In this document: piece after piece, positions 12,004-21,298 of the stretch | How positions within the stretch are numbered: the stretch's first letter is position 1 | How the letters are laid out: every line of letters begins with the position of its first letter | Source of the DNA: Alicyclobacillus_A sp963788285 | GTDB lineage: Bacteria > Bacillota > Bacilli > Alicyclobacillales > Alicyclobacillaceae | Assembly (NCBI GenBank): GCA_963788285.1 | Contig: CAWBGB010000006.1 | Location: forward strand, 1-64,000 | DNA length: 64,000 nt | Reading direction: 5' to 3' | Position numbers and translations under genes: made by a program | The notes under the pieces: model-generated | What the model saw: the letters and a program-made list of their open reading frames with translations, nothing else | Database searches by the model: none | What the model was told of the DNA's origin: nothing

Positions 12004-13389
12004 GTGTCGAACGCATCTATCGCTGTCAGATTAAATGGTCTGCCGTTGACAAGCCGCCATAAAGTGGCTGCGTTTGTCATTGGATTTGCGCTTTTCTTTG
12101 AATTTTTTGATGTAAACCTGTCCGGTGTACTGGGGACTGTGCTAACAGAACAATTTCATGTGAGCAGTTCGGTTCAACCATTGCTCTTGGGATCAGCTTT
12201 TTTGGGAATGTTCTTAGGTGCATTGTTGATTAATACTCTCAGTGACCGGATTGGCAGGAAGAAGGCGTTTTTTCTAAATCTGCTAGTTTACTCCGTGTTT
12301 ACTTTCCTCGGGGCTTTTAGTCCCAACATTGCTTTTCTGATTATGTGTCGTTTCCTTGCAGGAGTTGGTATCGGCTCGCAGCCTGCGTTGTGTGATGTGT
12401 ATTTGACTGAAATTCTTCCTGCTAAAAACCGAGGACGCATTATAGGATGGGCTTACACGATACAAGTGTGTGCTGTACCTCTTGAAGGTTTCCTGGCCCG
12501 TTGGATTGTGCCGACGCATCCGGGGATGGCCGGCTGGAGATGGTTGTTCATTATCGGGGCACTTGGTGCATTGGCGGCTTGGGTGATGCAGAAAAACCTT
12601 CCTGAATCACCACGCTGGTTGGAGGCTGTAGGACGACGCACGGAAGCAGAGAAGGTCTTCAAATATTTTGCGGAAAAGGCCAGGGCGTCGGCTACAGTGA
12701 CTACAGAAGACAATGGATTGACGGTAAATCCGGAGAAATTGCCGATTTCAACACTTTTCCGAAAAGAGTTTGTGGGCCGTACCACCATGTTGTGGACCTT
12801 TCATATTCTGCAGACCATTGGTTATTACGGTTTTGGAACACTCGTTCCAATCGTTCTGGCGTCCAAGGGCTATACGATGGTTCACTCCCTGGAATACGCC
12901 GCGATTTCCTACATAGGGTATCCCATCGGTTCATTGCTATCGCTGCCAATTATTGAACGCGTTCAAAGAAAGTGGATGATTGTTGCTTCGGCTTTCTGTA
13001 TGGCACTGTTCGGGATTCTTTTCGGTATGTCGGATTCTTCTGCGACCATTATGTTATTTGGCTTCCTTTACACATTGAGTAGCAACATATTTTCTAATGC
13101 GTATCACGTGTTTCAAGCTGAAATATTTCCAACTTCGATTCGGGCTACTGCAACGGGGAGTGCATACAGCTTGAGTCGTCTCATGAGTGGATTGATGCCA
13201 TTTATCCTGTTGCCAGTATTGAAGCAAGATGGTGCCACGGCAATGTTTTGTGTGGTTGCCATTGCGATGGTGATCATTATGCTCGACGTTGGAATTTTTG
13301 GTCCGAAAACGACAGGACTAGCTTTGGAACGTGTGAATGAAAGCAAGCTCGTGGAGTCGAACGCGAACGATACGGCCGCGTCAATGTGA
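12004..13389 (+). CDS. MFS transporter, metabolite:H+ symporter / sugar-porter type
   Basis: A 12-helix major facilitator permease of 461 residues. The loop 2-3 signature SDRIGRKKAF and the PESPRWL motif after helix 6 are those of the sugar-porter-like branch, which also includes niacin and aromatic-acid carriers. A charged loop follows PESPRWL. The start is taken as GTG 12004, eight bases after GGGGAG; an ATG at 11980 in frame has no ribosome site. It is divergent from a DcuS/DcuR-type sensor system and carries a cre site upstream, so it probably imports a small organic acid under two-component induction and glucose repression. The substrate is unknown. Confidence 0.85.
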   Translation: MSNASIAVRLNGLPLTSRHKVAAFVIGFALFFEFFDVNLSGVLGTVLTEQFHVSSSVQPLLLGSAFLGMFLGALLINTLSDRIGRKKAFFLNLLVYSVFTFLGAFSPNIAFLIMCRFLAGVGIGSQPALCDVYLTEILPAKNRGRIIGWAYTIQVCAVPLEGFLARWIVPTHPGMAGWRWLFIIGALGALAAWVMQKNLPESPRWLEAVGRRTEAEKVFKYFAEKARASATVTTEDNGLTVNPEKLPISTLFRKEFVGRTTMLWTFHILQTIGYYGFGTLVPIVLASKGYTMVHSLEYAAISYIGYPIGSLLSLPIIERVQRKWMIVASAFCMALFGILFGMSDSSATIMLFGFLYTLSSNIFSNAYHVFQAEIFPTSIRATATGSAYSLSRLMSGLMPFILLPVLKQDGATAMFCVVAIAMVIIMLDVGIFGPKTTGLALERVNESKLVESNANDTAASM

Positions 13390-13468
13390 GTTTCAACTCC
13401 ATGACCTACATGCCCGGAGAATCCCCAGGTGTACTGTTTTACAGTGTTCACACGGATTCAGAGAGTTT

Positions 13469-13496
13469 TTGATGCGGCCCATGAACATATTATAGA
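13469..13496 (+). promoter_or_regulatory. Putative promoter of the flavin reductase gene
   Basis: TTGATG (13469-13474) and TATAGA (13491-13496) are 16 bp apart, 56 bp before the start codon. The match is moderate. Confidence 0.35.
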
Positions 13497-13551
13497 ATGA
13501 TTGTAACGGCTCAAGAAACCGAATGAATCACGATGAAACGGAGGGGAAAAC

Positions 13552-14028
13552 ATGGACGAGCAAGCGAAAAAGACTGCATTGCGCGGCATCACTTATGGCC
13601 TGTATGTGATTGGCACGAAGGTGGGGGATGATGTGAACGCCTTCACCGGCAACTGGGTAACCCAAACTTCCTTCACCCCGCCACTGGTTGCCATTGGCGT
13701 AAAAAAGGGAACCACGTCATATGAAGGAATTTTGGAAAGCCGTGTATTTTCGGTGAATGTGTTGGAATCCGGTCAGAAGGATCTGGCTTTTGCTTTCTTC
13801 AAGCCCGTCTCTAGAGTCGGTAACAAGTTTGGTGACGTGGAGTTCTACACGTCGACAACAGGAAGCCCAATCTTGAAAGATGCCTTATCGTGGTTTGAAT
13901 GTCGGGTGGTCGACGTGAATGAACGGGGCGATCACGCTTTAGTCACAGGTGAAGTTGTTGATGCTGGTGTTCATCGTACCGGCGATCCGCTGACCCTCAA
14001 AGAAACCGGTCTATTTTACGGCGGTTAA
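13552..14028 (+). CDS. Flavin reductase family protein (FMN-binding split barrel)
   Basis: A 158-residue protein spanning a single flavin-reductase-like domain. Typical features are the N-terminal GITYGLYVIGTKVGDDVNAF and the flavin-contacting segment NWVTQTSFTPPLVAIGVKK. The SVNVLESGQKDLAFAF stretch and the C-terminal ALVTGEVVDAGVHRTGDPL are also typical. Members bind FMN and either reduce it with NAD(P)H or use it as a cofactor, sometimes supplying a partner monooxygenase. No monooxygenase gene is adjacent. A good ribosome site (GGAGGGG) precedes ATG 13552 and a strong terminator follows, so it is probably monocistronic. Confidence 0.85.
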   Translation: MDEQAKKTALRGITYGLYVIGTKVGDDVNAFTGNWVTQTSFTPPLVAIGVKKGTTSYEGILESRVFSVNVLESGQKDLAFAFFKPVSRVGNKFGDVEFYTSTTGSPILKDALSWFECRVVDVNERGDHALVTGEVVDAGVHRTGDPLTLKETGLFYGG

Positions 14029-14046
14029 TGACAAAGCACATGTAGC

Positions 14047-14070
14047 GACACCCGAAAGGGTGTCTTTTTT
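14047..14070 (+). terminator. Intrinsic terminator after the flavin reductase gene
   Basis: GACACCC, loop GAAA, GGGTGTC, then six T. This is a perfect tetraloop hairpin. Confidence 0.9.
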
Positions 14071-14101
14071 GTAAAAGAAATGAAATCAGTTCTGCCGTGT
14101 A

Positions 14102-14136
14102 CCTCACGTGAGGAAAATTCATGTAACCGCTTAACA
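14102..14136 (+). promoter_or_regulatory. Palindrome and cre-like site upstream of the mannitol operon
   Basis: CCTCACGTGAGG (14102-14113) is a perfect 12-bp palindrome. Nine bases later TGTAACCGCTTAACA (14122-14136) resembles a cre with one extra base in the right half. Both lie 70-110 bp before the best promoter candidate, a place where the MtlR activator or CcpA could act. Neither matches a remembered MtlR site closely. Confidence 0.35.
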
Positions 14137-14207
14137 AAGACAGCTTGCAGCACAAGGACTATTAAATCTTGTCGCGTTGGCTGGTGTCACACATGAATTT
14201 CTTACGA

Positions 14208-14236
14208 TTGATAAGGTCAATTGAACGCTTTAAAGT
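14208..14236 (+). promoter_or_regulatory. Putative mtl operon promoter
   Basis: TTGATA (14208-14213) and TAAAGT (14231-14236) are spaced by 17 bp and end 36 bp before the mtlA start codon. Spacing and distance are ideal. Confidence 0.5.
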
Positions 14237-14272
14237 AGCCATCATAGATGATGACAAAAGGAGGACAGAGGA

Positions 14273-15754
14273 ATGGCAACCGTGGAAAGCACAATTCGTC
14301 AAAATTCCAGAACCGTTGCTTCCAGTGGCAAGACTCAAGCCAGATTGCAAAGGTTCGGTGGATTCCTGGCTGGAATGGTCATGCCGAACATTCCAGCGTT
14401 CATTGCATGGGGGCTCATCACGGCCTTCTTTATCCCAACTGGTTGGACGCCGAACGCGCACTTGGCTCAGCTTGTCACACCGTTCGTTAACTTCCTCATT
14501 CCAGTACTCATAGGTTTTACCGGTGGTAAACTAGTTTACGGCGACCGCGGGGCTGTTGTAGGTGCAGTCGCCACCGCAGGTGTGGCCGTTGGTTCATCAC
14601 AGCCCATGTTCATTGGTGCAATGATTATGGGTCCGCTCGCCGGCTACCTCATGAAAACGCTTGACCGAATGATTAAAGATAGAGTCCCCTCTGGATTCGA
14701 AATGCTGGTCAATACGTTCTCTGCTGGTATTATCGGTGGCGGCTTGGCCATTCTTGGATTTTTGATAGTAGAGCCCGTTATGACGGTGGTCTCTAACGCA
14801 TTGGGAGCGGCAGCAACGTGGATTACATCTGTTCATCTTCTCCCGTTAATTGCAATCTTCATTGAACCAGCCAAGGTCTTGTTTCTAAATAACGCGATTA
14901 ATCATGGTATCTTGGATCCACTGGGACTTCAACAAGCCAAGAGCACTGGAAAATCAATCTTTTTCCTTTTGGAGACCGATCCCGGGCCGGGACTAGGCAT
15001 CTTGATGGCATACTGGTTGTTCGGTAAAGGTACTGTTCGGCAATCAGCACCGAGTGCAATCCTCATTGAATTCTTTGGTGGGATCCATGAGATTTATTTC
15101 CCGTATGTGTTAATGAAGCCACTTCTGCTTCTTGCTGTCATTGGCGGCGGTATGGCAGCGGATGGAACGTTTATGCTGCTGCATGCTGGACTCGTTGCGA
15201 CGGCGTCACCTGGCAGCATCATCGCAGAAATGATGATGTCGCCACGCGGCGGACACATTCCTGTACTTGCCGGTATCTTCGTTGGCGCAGCGGTTTCTTT
15301 CGCCATCGCATCCTTGATCTTAATGCGGTCGCGGGACGAAATCGGCGGTGACTCACTGGCTGCAGCCACAAGCATGGTCCAAGCCATGAAGGCACAAAGT
15401 AAAGGCCATGCGACGATGGCTCCAGCTGTATCCCCGGAAGTAAAGCCGTCACAACCAACGACATTGGCCGCTCTCCCGGACCGAGTCATCTTCGCCTGTG
15501 AGGCGGGGATGGGGTCAAGTGCAATGGGGGCGTCTCTCTTACGGAAGAGGTTGAAAGATGCCGGTTACAATATCCCGGTTGATCACATGCCGGTCAATCA
15601 GTTGCCATCTGACGCTCAAGTGGTGTTCACGCAAAAGAGCTTATCCGAACGGGCCAGCCAAGTGGCTCCGAGGGCAAAAATCTACATTGTCGAAAACTTC
15701 CTGGATAAGAGTACCTACGAATCGTTTGTTCACGACCTAAATCAGCTAAAATAA
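14273..15754 (+). CDS. mtlA: PTS mannitol transporter, IICB component
   Basis: Imports mannitol and phosphorylates it to mannitol 1-phosphate. Residues about 25-350 form the membrane IIC domain, with the conserved GGIHEIYFPYVL loop (269-280). After a Pro/Ala-rich linker, residues about 402-493 form the cytoplasmic IIB domain with the phospho-Cys in VIFACEAGMGSSAMG (C409). There is no fused IIA domain; that function is supplied by mtlF downstream, as in Bacillus and Geobacillus. ATG 14273 follows AAAGGAGG at good spacing. It is the first gene of mtlA-mtlR-mtlF-mtlD, with gaps of a few bases or overlaps. Confidence 0.95.
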   Translation: MATVESTIRQNSRTVASSGKTQARLQRFGGFLAGMVMPNIPAFIAWGLITAFFIPTGWTPNAHLAQLVTPFVNFLIPVLIGFTGGKLVYGDRGAVVGAVATAGVAVGSSQPMFIGAMIMGPLAGYLMKTLDRMIKDRVPSGFEMLVNTFSAGIIGGGLAILGFLIVEPVMTVVSNALGAAATWITSVHLLPLIAIFIEPAKVLFLNNAINHGILDPLGLQQAKSTGKSIFFLLETDPGPGLGILMAYWLFGKGTVRQSAPSAILIEFFGGIHEIYFPYVLMKPLLLLAVIGGGMAADGTFMLLHAGLVATASPGSIIAEMMMSPRGGHIPVLAGIFVGAAVSFAIASLILMRSRDEIGGDSLAAATSMVQAMKAQSKGHATMAPAVSPEVKPSQPTTLAALPDRVIFACEAGMGSSAMGASLLRKRLKDAGYNIPVDHMPVNQLPSDAQVVFTQKSLSERASQVAPRAKIYIVENFLDKSTYESFVHDLNQLK

Positions 15755-15761
15755 AGCTGGG

Positions 15762-17795
15762 ATGTCTATGGCACAAAGGTTAAATTCGCGACAAAAATAT
15801 ATGCTTCACCTGCTGTCCGAACGTGTGGATATCAGGATCGATGAATTGGTACGTCGTCTCGAGGTGAGCCGACGTACCATTCAGCGTGATTTGACTGCGT
15901 TACATCGCTATCTGAGCCACTTCGATGTGGAACTCGAAACTGGGCCTAACGTTGTTCGACTGTCGGGACGTAATACAGATATTCGTCGGGCAGTCAACTC
16001 TACCGGGAAGTTACCCACAACGCTCGCCTTAACACCTAAAAATCGTGCTTTATACGTGGCTCTAGAACTACTGCTGAGCCATGGTCCCTTAAAACTCAGT
16101 TATCTTGCAAGAAAGTTGCAGGTTACAAGCGCGAGTATCAGCCATGATTTAGATCAGGTATCACACTGGCTGAGATCCCGAAAGATGACACTGATCCGGC
16201 GGCAGGGGTACGGGATAGAAGTCTCTGGCGATGAGGTATCACGTATAGAAGCCATCGCTGAGATGATTCATCAGCAGCTGTCGTTGAATGAATTCATGTC
16301 GATTTTACGTGGGCAGTCAGACGAGGTAGATGCGCATCCACTCGATGTGTGGCTCACCGAATGGTTTGGGGGGGAGCGTTTGGAAGAAGTCCGGGCTGTG
16401 CTCTCTGAAGAACTTGCAAGCCTGGCTCCGCCATTAGACGAGGCAGCATTTTGTGGGTTCATGCTGCATGTTCTCCTGACGTGTTCCCGCATAGAGTCGG
16501 GTGTCCACATGAATTACATGGATGGGCAACAAGGCCTGCCCGCGGAGACTGCGCTGTGTACGCGTATCCTTCAACAACTTGTGCCGGATGCCAAACAGGT
16601 TGAGGCTGAGGCCATGTATCTCGCAAAGCATTTACGAGGTGCAAAGGTTCAGATGACGGAGGATAGCCGGGTTCTTCCGCTGAACATCACCACGATGGAT
16701 TTGGCTTTTCATCTGGCTCGACACCTGAGTAAGACGCTACAAGTGCCGCTGACTGAGGACCGCGAATTGTTACTTGGCCTGGTGCAGCATTTGGAACCTG
16801 CGATTTATCGGATGAAAAACGGGCTTGCCATACGCAACCCGCTTTTGGACGAAGTGAAGCGTCGTTATTCATTCTTGTTTGACGCAATGCGTACTGCCAG
16901 TCGACAAGTGATTGAACCACATGGGCTGGATGTTCCTGATGCAGAAATCGGGTATCTCACAATGCATCTGGGTGCAGCCCTTGAACGATGGAAGTCCGGC
17001 AATGTCTGGCGGGTGAAGATTGTTTGTCCAAACGGTATTAGTTCAGCCGAACTCCTTGCTAGTCGTATGCGAAATGAGTTTCCGCAGGTTCAAGTAGTCA
17101 GTGTTGATGCCGTAGACACAATCAATGACCAGGACTGTGATTTCATTGTGTCGACAGTGCCCATTCACGCTCGAATGCGACCCACTATCACTGTGTCCCC
17201 TTTTCTGCATGAAGAAGACGTACTACGTGTAGAAAGTGTCATACAAGATTTGGAACGAACATTTACACCGATGAAGCAGCGCTTCGCTCAGTTGAAAGAA
17301 GATCACGTGGAATTGACCACGCAACTAGCGGAAGAGTTGTCGAGGCGAGTTCAGGTTTATCGTGTGGATCCGGACAACGTCACAGAACTAATTAAGTTGG
17401 TTTCTAAGACTGCTGTCCACACGGGAGACGCGAAAGACGTTGGTGCGGTTGTCTCCGCGATTGAGGAACGTGAACGACTGGGGAGTATCGTCTTGCCGGG
17501 AAAGGCATTTGCTGTTTTACACGCCCGAGCTTCTGTACTCACACGGTGTCATGTCGCTGTATACCGCCTTCATGTGCCCATTGCGATGCAAAGTGTGGGT
17601 GAGACGGACGAGGACGTAGACAGTGTGTTGGTACTCTTGGCACGCAAAAAGGAAGAACCAGCCGTGGTGCACCTGCTCGGGAGGTTGAGTTCTGCACTTG
17701 TCATGGATCCATCCATCGTTGAAACATTACGGACAGCGCCCATTGAAGATGTTCGCCGGAGCGTCTTTGACGCACTGAGTCAAACAGAGGAGTGA
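15762..17795 (+). CDS. mtlR: Mannitol operon transcriptional activator (BglG/DeoR-PRD family)
   Basis: A 677-residue regulator with the full MtlR domain order. An N-terminal HTH (RIDELVRRLEVSRRTIQRDL, about 25-45) is followed by a second HTH-like segment (LSYLARKLQVTSASISHDLD) and two PTS regulation domains. The second PRD has the His in LTMHLGAALER. Then comes an IIB-like domain with Cys in KIVCPNGISSAELL and a C-terminal IIA-like domain with His in AFAVLHARASVL. In Bacillus and Geobacillus MtlR, phosphorylation of the PRDs by HPr and of the IIB/IIA domains by the mannitol enzymes links activity to substrate and sugar status. It sits seven bases after mtlA, inside the operon it should control. 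Confidence 0.93.
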   Translation: MSMAQRLNSRQKYMLHLLSERVDIRIDELVRRLEVSRRTIQRDLTALHRYLSHFDVELETGPNVVRLSGRNTDIRRAVNSTGKLPTTLALTPKNRALYVALELLLSHGPLKLSYLARKLQVTSASISHDLDQVSHWLRSRKMTLIRRQGYGIEVSGDEVSRIEAIAEMIHQQLSLNEFMSILRGQSDEVDAHPLDVWLTEWFGGERLEEVRAVLSEELASLAPPLDEAAFCGFMLHVLLTCSRIESGVHMNYMDGQQGLPAETALCTRILQQLVPDAKQVEAEAMYLAKHLRGAKVQMTEDSRVLPLNITTMDLAFHLARHLSKTLQVPLTEDRELLLGLVQHLEPAIYRMKNGLAIRNPLLDEVKRRYSFLFDAMRTASRQVIEPHGLDVPDAEIGYLTMHLGAALERWKSGNVWRVKIVCPNGISSAELLASRMRNEFPQVQVVSVDAVDTINDQDCDFIVSTVPIHARMRPTITVSPFLHEEDVLRVESVIQDLERTFTPMKQRFAQLKEDHVELTTQLAEELSRRVQVYRVDPDNVTELIKLVSKTAVHTGDAKDVGAVVSAIEERERLGSIVLPGKAFAVLHARASVLTRCHVAVYRLHVPIAMQSVGETDEDVDSVLVLLARKKEEPAVVHLLGRLSSALVMDPSIVETLRTAPIEDVRRSVFDALSQTEE

Positions 17796-17798
17796 GAA

Positions 17799-18239
17799 AT
17801 GATGAAGATCCTGGAAGAATCGAACGTCATGCTACAGATTGGCCGAGAGGACAAACACGCCGCGATTGAACGCGTCGGCAAAAAACTCGTGGAGAACGGA
17901 TATGTCGAAGCTCCTTATATAGAGGGTATGTTTAAGAGAGAGGAATCCATGACCACATACATCGGCAATGGGGTAGCCATTCCTCACAGCATGCCTGAAT
18001 ATGTACAGTATATTCTGCATTCCGGTATCGTGCTTGCTCAGTATCCAGAGGGTGTCGACTTTGGAAATGGAAATGTGGCACACCTCGTGATAGGTATCGC
18101 AGGCAAGGGGGAAGACCATCTGCAAGTTCTCTCTCAAATCGCGATCGTCTGCCAAGATGAGGAAAATGTTGAGAAACTGGTGCGCGCGACGACCGCTCGA
18201 GAAGTCCTGGAGGTCATTTCCCAAGGAGGATCACTATGA
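17799..18239 (+). CDS. mtlF: PTS mannitol-specific IIA component
   Basis: A 146-residue soluble phosphocarrier that passes phosphate from HPr to the IIB domain of MtlA. The active His lies in NGVAIPHSMPE (H63), inside a typical mannitol/fructose IIA fold. GAGGAG precedes ATG 17799 at six bases. Its stop overlaps the mtlD start (ATGA), so the two are coupled. Confidence 0.93.
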   Translation: MMKILEESNVMLQIGREDKHAAIERVGKKLVENGYVEAPYIEGMFKREESMTTYIGNGVAIPHSMPEYVQYILHSGIVLAQYPEGVDFGNGNVAHLVIGIAGKGEDHLQVLSQIAIVCQDEENVEKLVRATTAREVLEVISQGGSL

Positions 18240-19396
18240 AGAAAGCCGTGCATTTCGGAGCGGGAAACATTGGTCGTGGTTTCATCGGACTTCTGCTTCA
18301 TCGGGCTGGCTACGAGGTGGTATTTGCAGACGTCGTGGATGAACTCGTTCACGAGCTGAACGTATCGAATTCGTATCGCGTGGTTACTTTGGACTCCGAT
18401 GTTCATACGGAAGTGGTGAATCACGTTCGAGCCGTACGGCTTGATTCTGCCGCTTGTAAACAAGAAGTCGTTGATGCTTCCATCATTACAACAGCTGTAG
18501 GGCTTGGAAACTTGGTGAGCGTGGCCGAGATCATTTCGGAAGCCTTGCGCTTGCGTTATCGGCAGAATCCGAGTCAAATGTTAAACATTATGGCGTGCGA
18601 AAATGCGATACGGGCCACCACCACATTGAAGGAGGCCATCTTCAGCCATTGTGATGATGAGTTGCGTGTCTGGATTGAGTCCATGGTGGGCTTCGCCGAT
18701 GTTGCGGTGGATCGGATTGCCCCGAACCGTGAAGGATATGCAACACAGCCATTGGACGCAGTTGTGGAACGGTATTTTGAGTGGGATATTGAACAACCTG
18801 CTCTGAAGGGACAAGTTGATATTCCCGGTGCCACCTTTGTGGAGCAGCTCGACCCGTATCTGGAACGCAAATTATTCGTACTTAATGGTGCACATGCCGC
18901 TGCCGCCTATGCAGGATTCCACAAGAATTATAAGACGATTTTAGATGCAATGCATGATCCGGAGATTTTTAAGATGGTGTCCGATGTTCAGCACGAAGCC
19001 ATTTTGGGTCTCATGCACCGCTATCCGCAGTTTCGGGAAAGTGAGTTAACAAAATATGCGGAAAGTGTTCGGGAACGGTTTCTCAACCCGCACATTCACG
19101 ATGATGTCGCGCGGGTTGGTCGAGATCCTTTGAGAAAGTTGTCTGCAAATGACCGACTCGTCGGTCCGTTGAACTTAGCTCGGGAGGTGACACACGCAAC
19201 CCCGGGGCTCGTTACCGCCATTGCCCTCGGTTTCGCGTACAACAATCCCGATGATGAGGCGGCGACTCGGCTTCAACAGGAGATCAAAGAAAATGGTATC
19301 GATGCTACGCTGACCAGGATCACTGGGATTGTGGACGAAAGGTTGCTTGACGAAATTAGAACGGCATATCTAGGTGTGACGAAGCAACTGGCGTGA
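18236..19396 (+). CDS. mtlD: Mannitol-1-phosphate 5-dehydrogenase
   Basis: Oxidises mannitol 1-phosphate to fructose 6-phosphate with NAD, the last step of the pathway encoded by this operon. The N-terminal Rossmann motif is HFGAGNIGRGFIG (residues 6-18). The catalytic region contains FVLNGAHAAAAYAG and HKNYKTILDAM, typical of the polyol-specific long-chain dehydrogenases. At 386 residues it has the usual length. It overlaps mtlF by four bases and ends the operon. Confidence 0.95.
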   Translation: MKKAVHFGAGNIGRGFIGLLLHRAGYEVVFADVVDELVHELNVSNSYRVVTLDSDVHTEVVNHVRAVRLDSAACKQEVVDASIITTAVGLGNLVSVAEIISEALRLRYRQNPSQMLNIMACENAIRATTTLKEAIFSHCDDELRVWIESMVGFADVAVDRIAPNREGYATQPLDAVVERYFEWDIEQPALKGQVDIPGATFVEQLDPYLERKLFVLNGAHAAAAYAGFHKNYKTILDAMHDPEIFKMVSDVQHEAILGLMHRYPQFRESELTKYAESVRERFLNPHIHDDVARVGRDPLRKLSANDRLVGPLNLAREVTHATPGLVTAIALGFAYNNPDDEAATRLQQEIKENGIDATLTRITGIVDERLLDEIRTAYLGVTKQLA

Positions 19397-19612
19397 TGGT
19401 GGAGGTGTGATTGCCGGGGGCGATGAGGTGATTGTACGGGATGGTGTCGCCCACCTCATCCCGAGTACGTTCGATTGGAAGGCCAAGCGCGTCGTGGTAT
19501 AGTACAAGAATAGGGTTATGATGTTCAGAGCCATAGAAAAATGGATTGACCAGTGTCGGCACGTCGGACAGTTACAAGACACGTATGACATGTAATGGGA
19601 GGACACATCTCC
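19397..19612 (+). other. Spacer with two very short open frames
   Basis: No recognised gene. A 31-codon frame runs 19407-19502 (GTG start, directly against GGAGGT, which is too close for good initiation). A 25-codon frame runs 19518-19595 and ends just before the ribosome site of the next gene. The first frame contains a 9-bp inverted repeat, GATGAGGTG (19422-19430) with CACCTCATC (19452-19460), lacking a T tract. They may be leader peptides or chance. Confidence 0.25.
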
Positions 19613-20878
19613 GTGGACACACGTCAAGGTAAGAGTACACCTTATGTCATTTCCGACGAGGTCGCAAAGACATATGAGACACTGTTGGCAGATGTTCAGG
19701 TGAGAGCTGCACTGCAGTTCGCTGAATGGGATCATCAGACGACCATTGAAGACCAGATTCGCATTACGGAGATTCCAGCGCCCCCTTTCATGGAAGAGAC
19801 GCGCAGGCTCTACTACCAGGCCTGTTTGGAGGGGCTCGGGTTACAAAGTGTGACCACTGACGCAGAGGGAAACGTGTTTGGTGTTCGAAAAGGCTCGGGA
19901 AATGGACCGCGGATCTTTGTTTCGGCGCATTTGGATACGGTATTTCCTGAGGGAACGGATACTACGGTGAAGGAACGAGACGGGAAGCTATACGCGCCGG
20001 GGATTGCCGATGATGGTCGGGGACTCGCTGTGACCCTGGCCGTTCTTCGTGCCCTCAACCATGCTAACATTCAGACGCAAGGGGACATCATCTTTGGCGC
20101 GACCGTCGGGGAAGAAGGCCTGGGGGATTTGCGAGGCGTCAAGGCATTGTTCCGGGACAATCACGTCGATGGATTCATTTCCATAGAGCCTGATTCACCA
20201 GCCAGGGTGACATATCTGGCGACGGGTAGCCATCGGTATAGAATTACGTACCAAGGCCCAGGAGGACACAGTTTTGGTGCGTTTGGCATTCCGAGTGCCA
20301 TACACGCCATGGGACGAGCGATTGCCATGATCTCCGATATTGCCGTGCCTGAATTCCCGAAAACGACCTTTACGGTTGGCACTGTCAGTGGAGGAACGTC
20401 CGTGAACACCATCGCGGCGGAAGCACAAATGATGATTGACATGCGTTCTAATTCAGAAGAGGCACTGTTAAAACTCGAAGAAGAGGTTCTACAAAAAGTT
20501 CGCCAAGCCGCACAAGAGGAGAACAACAGGTGGAACAGTGATGCCATCACGGTAAGTATTGAACTTGTAGGCAATCGCCCGGCAGGTTCCCAGCCTTCTG
20601 ATGCCATCATCGTTCAGGCGGCCTTGGCATCATCCAAAGCCATTGGATTCGAGCCCACACTCGATGGGCCCAGTAGTACGGATTCCAACGTGCCCATCAG
20701 TTTAGGGATTCCGGCAGTGACTCTGGGGGGCGGTGGCCAATGTGGAGGCGTGCACACCTTACACGAATTCTATGATCCCACCGATGGGCACTACGGTGTC
20801 CAGAAAGTACTACTCACCGTTCTTGGATTGGTCGGTGTAAAGGATGTGAGTGACCCTTTACTGAAGCCCACGACGTGA
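19613..20878 (+). CDS. M20/M25/M40 family metallopeptidase
   Basis: A zinc aminoacylase or di/tripeptidase-type enzyme of 421 residues. The metal ligands appear in order: SAHLDTVFPEG (His/Asp near 106-108), the bridging Asp in GIADDGRG (near 134), the catalytic Glu pair in GATVGEEGLG (near 168), SIEPDS, and a C-terminal His in GGVHTLHEFYDP. The dimerisation insert lies between (about 190-310). GTG 19613 is preferred over an ATG at 19595 because GGGAGGA lies nine bases before it. The substrate is unknown; PepT-like and acetylated-amino-acid hydrolases share these motifs. Confidence 0.85.
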   Translation: MDTRQGKSTPYVISDEVAKTYETLLADVQVRAALQFAEWDHQTTIEDQIRITEIPAPPFMEETRRLYYQACLEGLGLQSVTTDAEGNVFGVRKGSGNGPRIFVSAHLDTVFPEGTDTTVKERDGKLYAPGIADDGRGLAVTLAVLRALNHANIQTQGDIIFGATVGEEGLGDLRGVKALFRDNHVDGFISIEPDSPARVTYLATGSHRYRITYQGPGGHSFGAFGIPSAIHAMGRAIAMISDIAVPEFPKTTFTVGTVSGGTSVNTIAAEAQMMIDMRSNSEEALLKLEEEVLQKVRQAAQEENNRWNSDAITVSIELVGNRPAGSQPSDAIIVQAALASSKAIGFEPTLDGPSSTDSNVPISLGIPAVTLGGGGQCGGVHTLHEFYDPTDGHYGVQKVLLTVLGLVGVKDVSDPLLKPTT

Positions 20879-20909
20879 AGCCTGCCGTACCATACGGCAG
20901 GCTTTTCTG
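20879..20909 (+). terminator. Intrinsic terminator after the M20 peptidase gene
   Basis: AGCCTGCCGTA and TACGGCAGGCT flank a three-base loop and are followed by TTT. The stem is perfect. Confidence 0.85.
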
Positions 20910-20964
20910 ATGTACTTGCCGTTGGAAGAACGTGAATTCCGCACCTGCGGTGGAGGAGAACCAT

Positions 20965-21102
20965 TCACTTCAACTTTTTTAAGAGAGATGTTGTCCAATC
21001 CTTGAAATCTTCTACGGAAGGCATCGTACCTTCCTGCCTGCATTTCTTCTTATATAACTCCCAGATGGTTTGCTCGTGGGTCTGGTTCTTGTCTTGTGTC
21101 AT
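20965..21102 (-). CDS. Small hypothetical protein, 45 residues
   Basis: A short minus-strand gene supported by a strong ribosome site (AGGGGGG, about 6 bases before ATG 21102). The product starts MTQDKNQTHEQTIWELYKKK, has one Cys and a Trp-containing amphipathic C-terminal helix (EDFKDWTTSLLKKLK), and is highly charged. No family recognised. It stands alone between a terminator and the promoter region of the acyl-CoA dehydrogenase. Confidence 0.5.
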   Translation of the reverse strand: MTQDKNQTHEQTIWELYKKKCRQEGTMPSVEDFKDWTTSLLKKLK

Positions 21103-21298
21103 ATTATCCCCCTATTCATGCGAAACCAGTCTGTACGCTGTCGTTGTGTTTCTTTTAGAGTATTGGCCGTGAGTGGGTGCTGTTATTCCAGATTGTATTT
21201 CGAGCATTGAAACGTCCGACGGTTTGTTGTATCATGTCAATATTCTAAATTTATTATATGAACATTATTTTCAAATAAGAAATTTTGAAGAGGGGACT

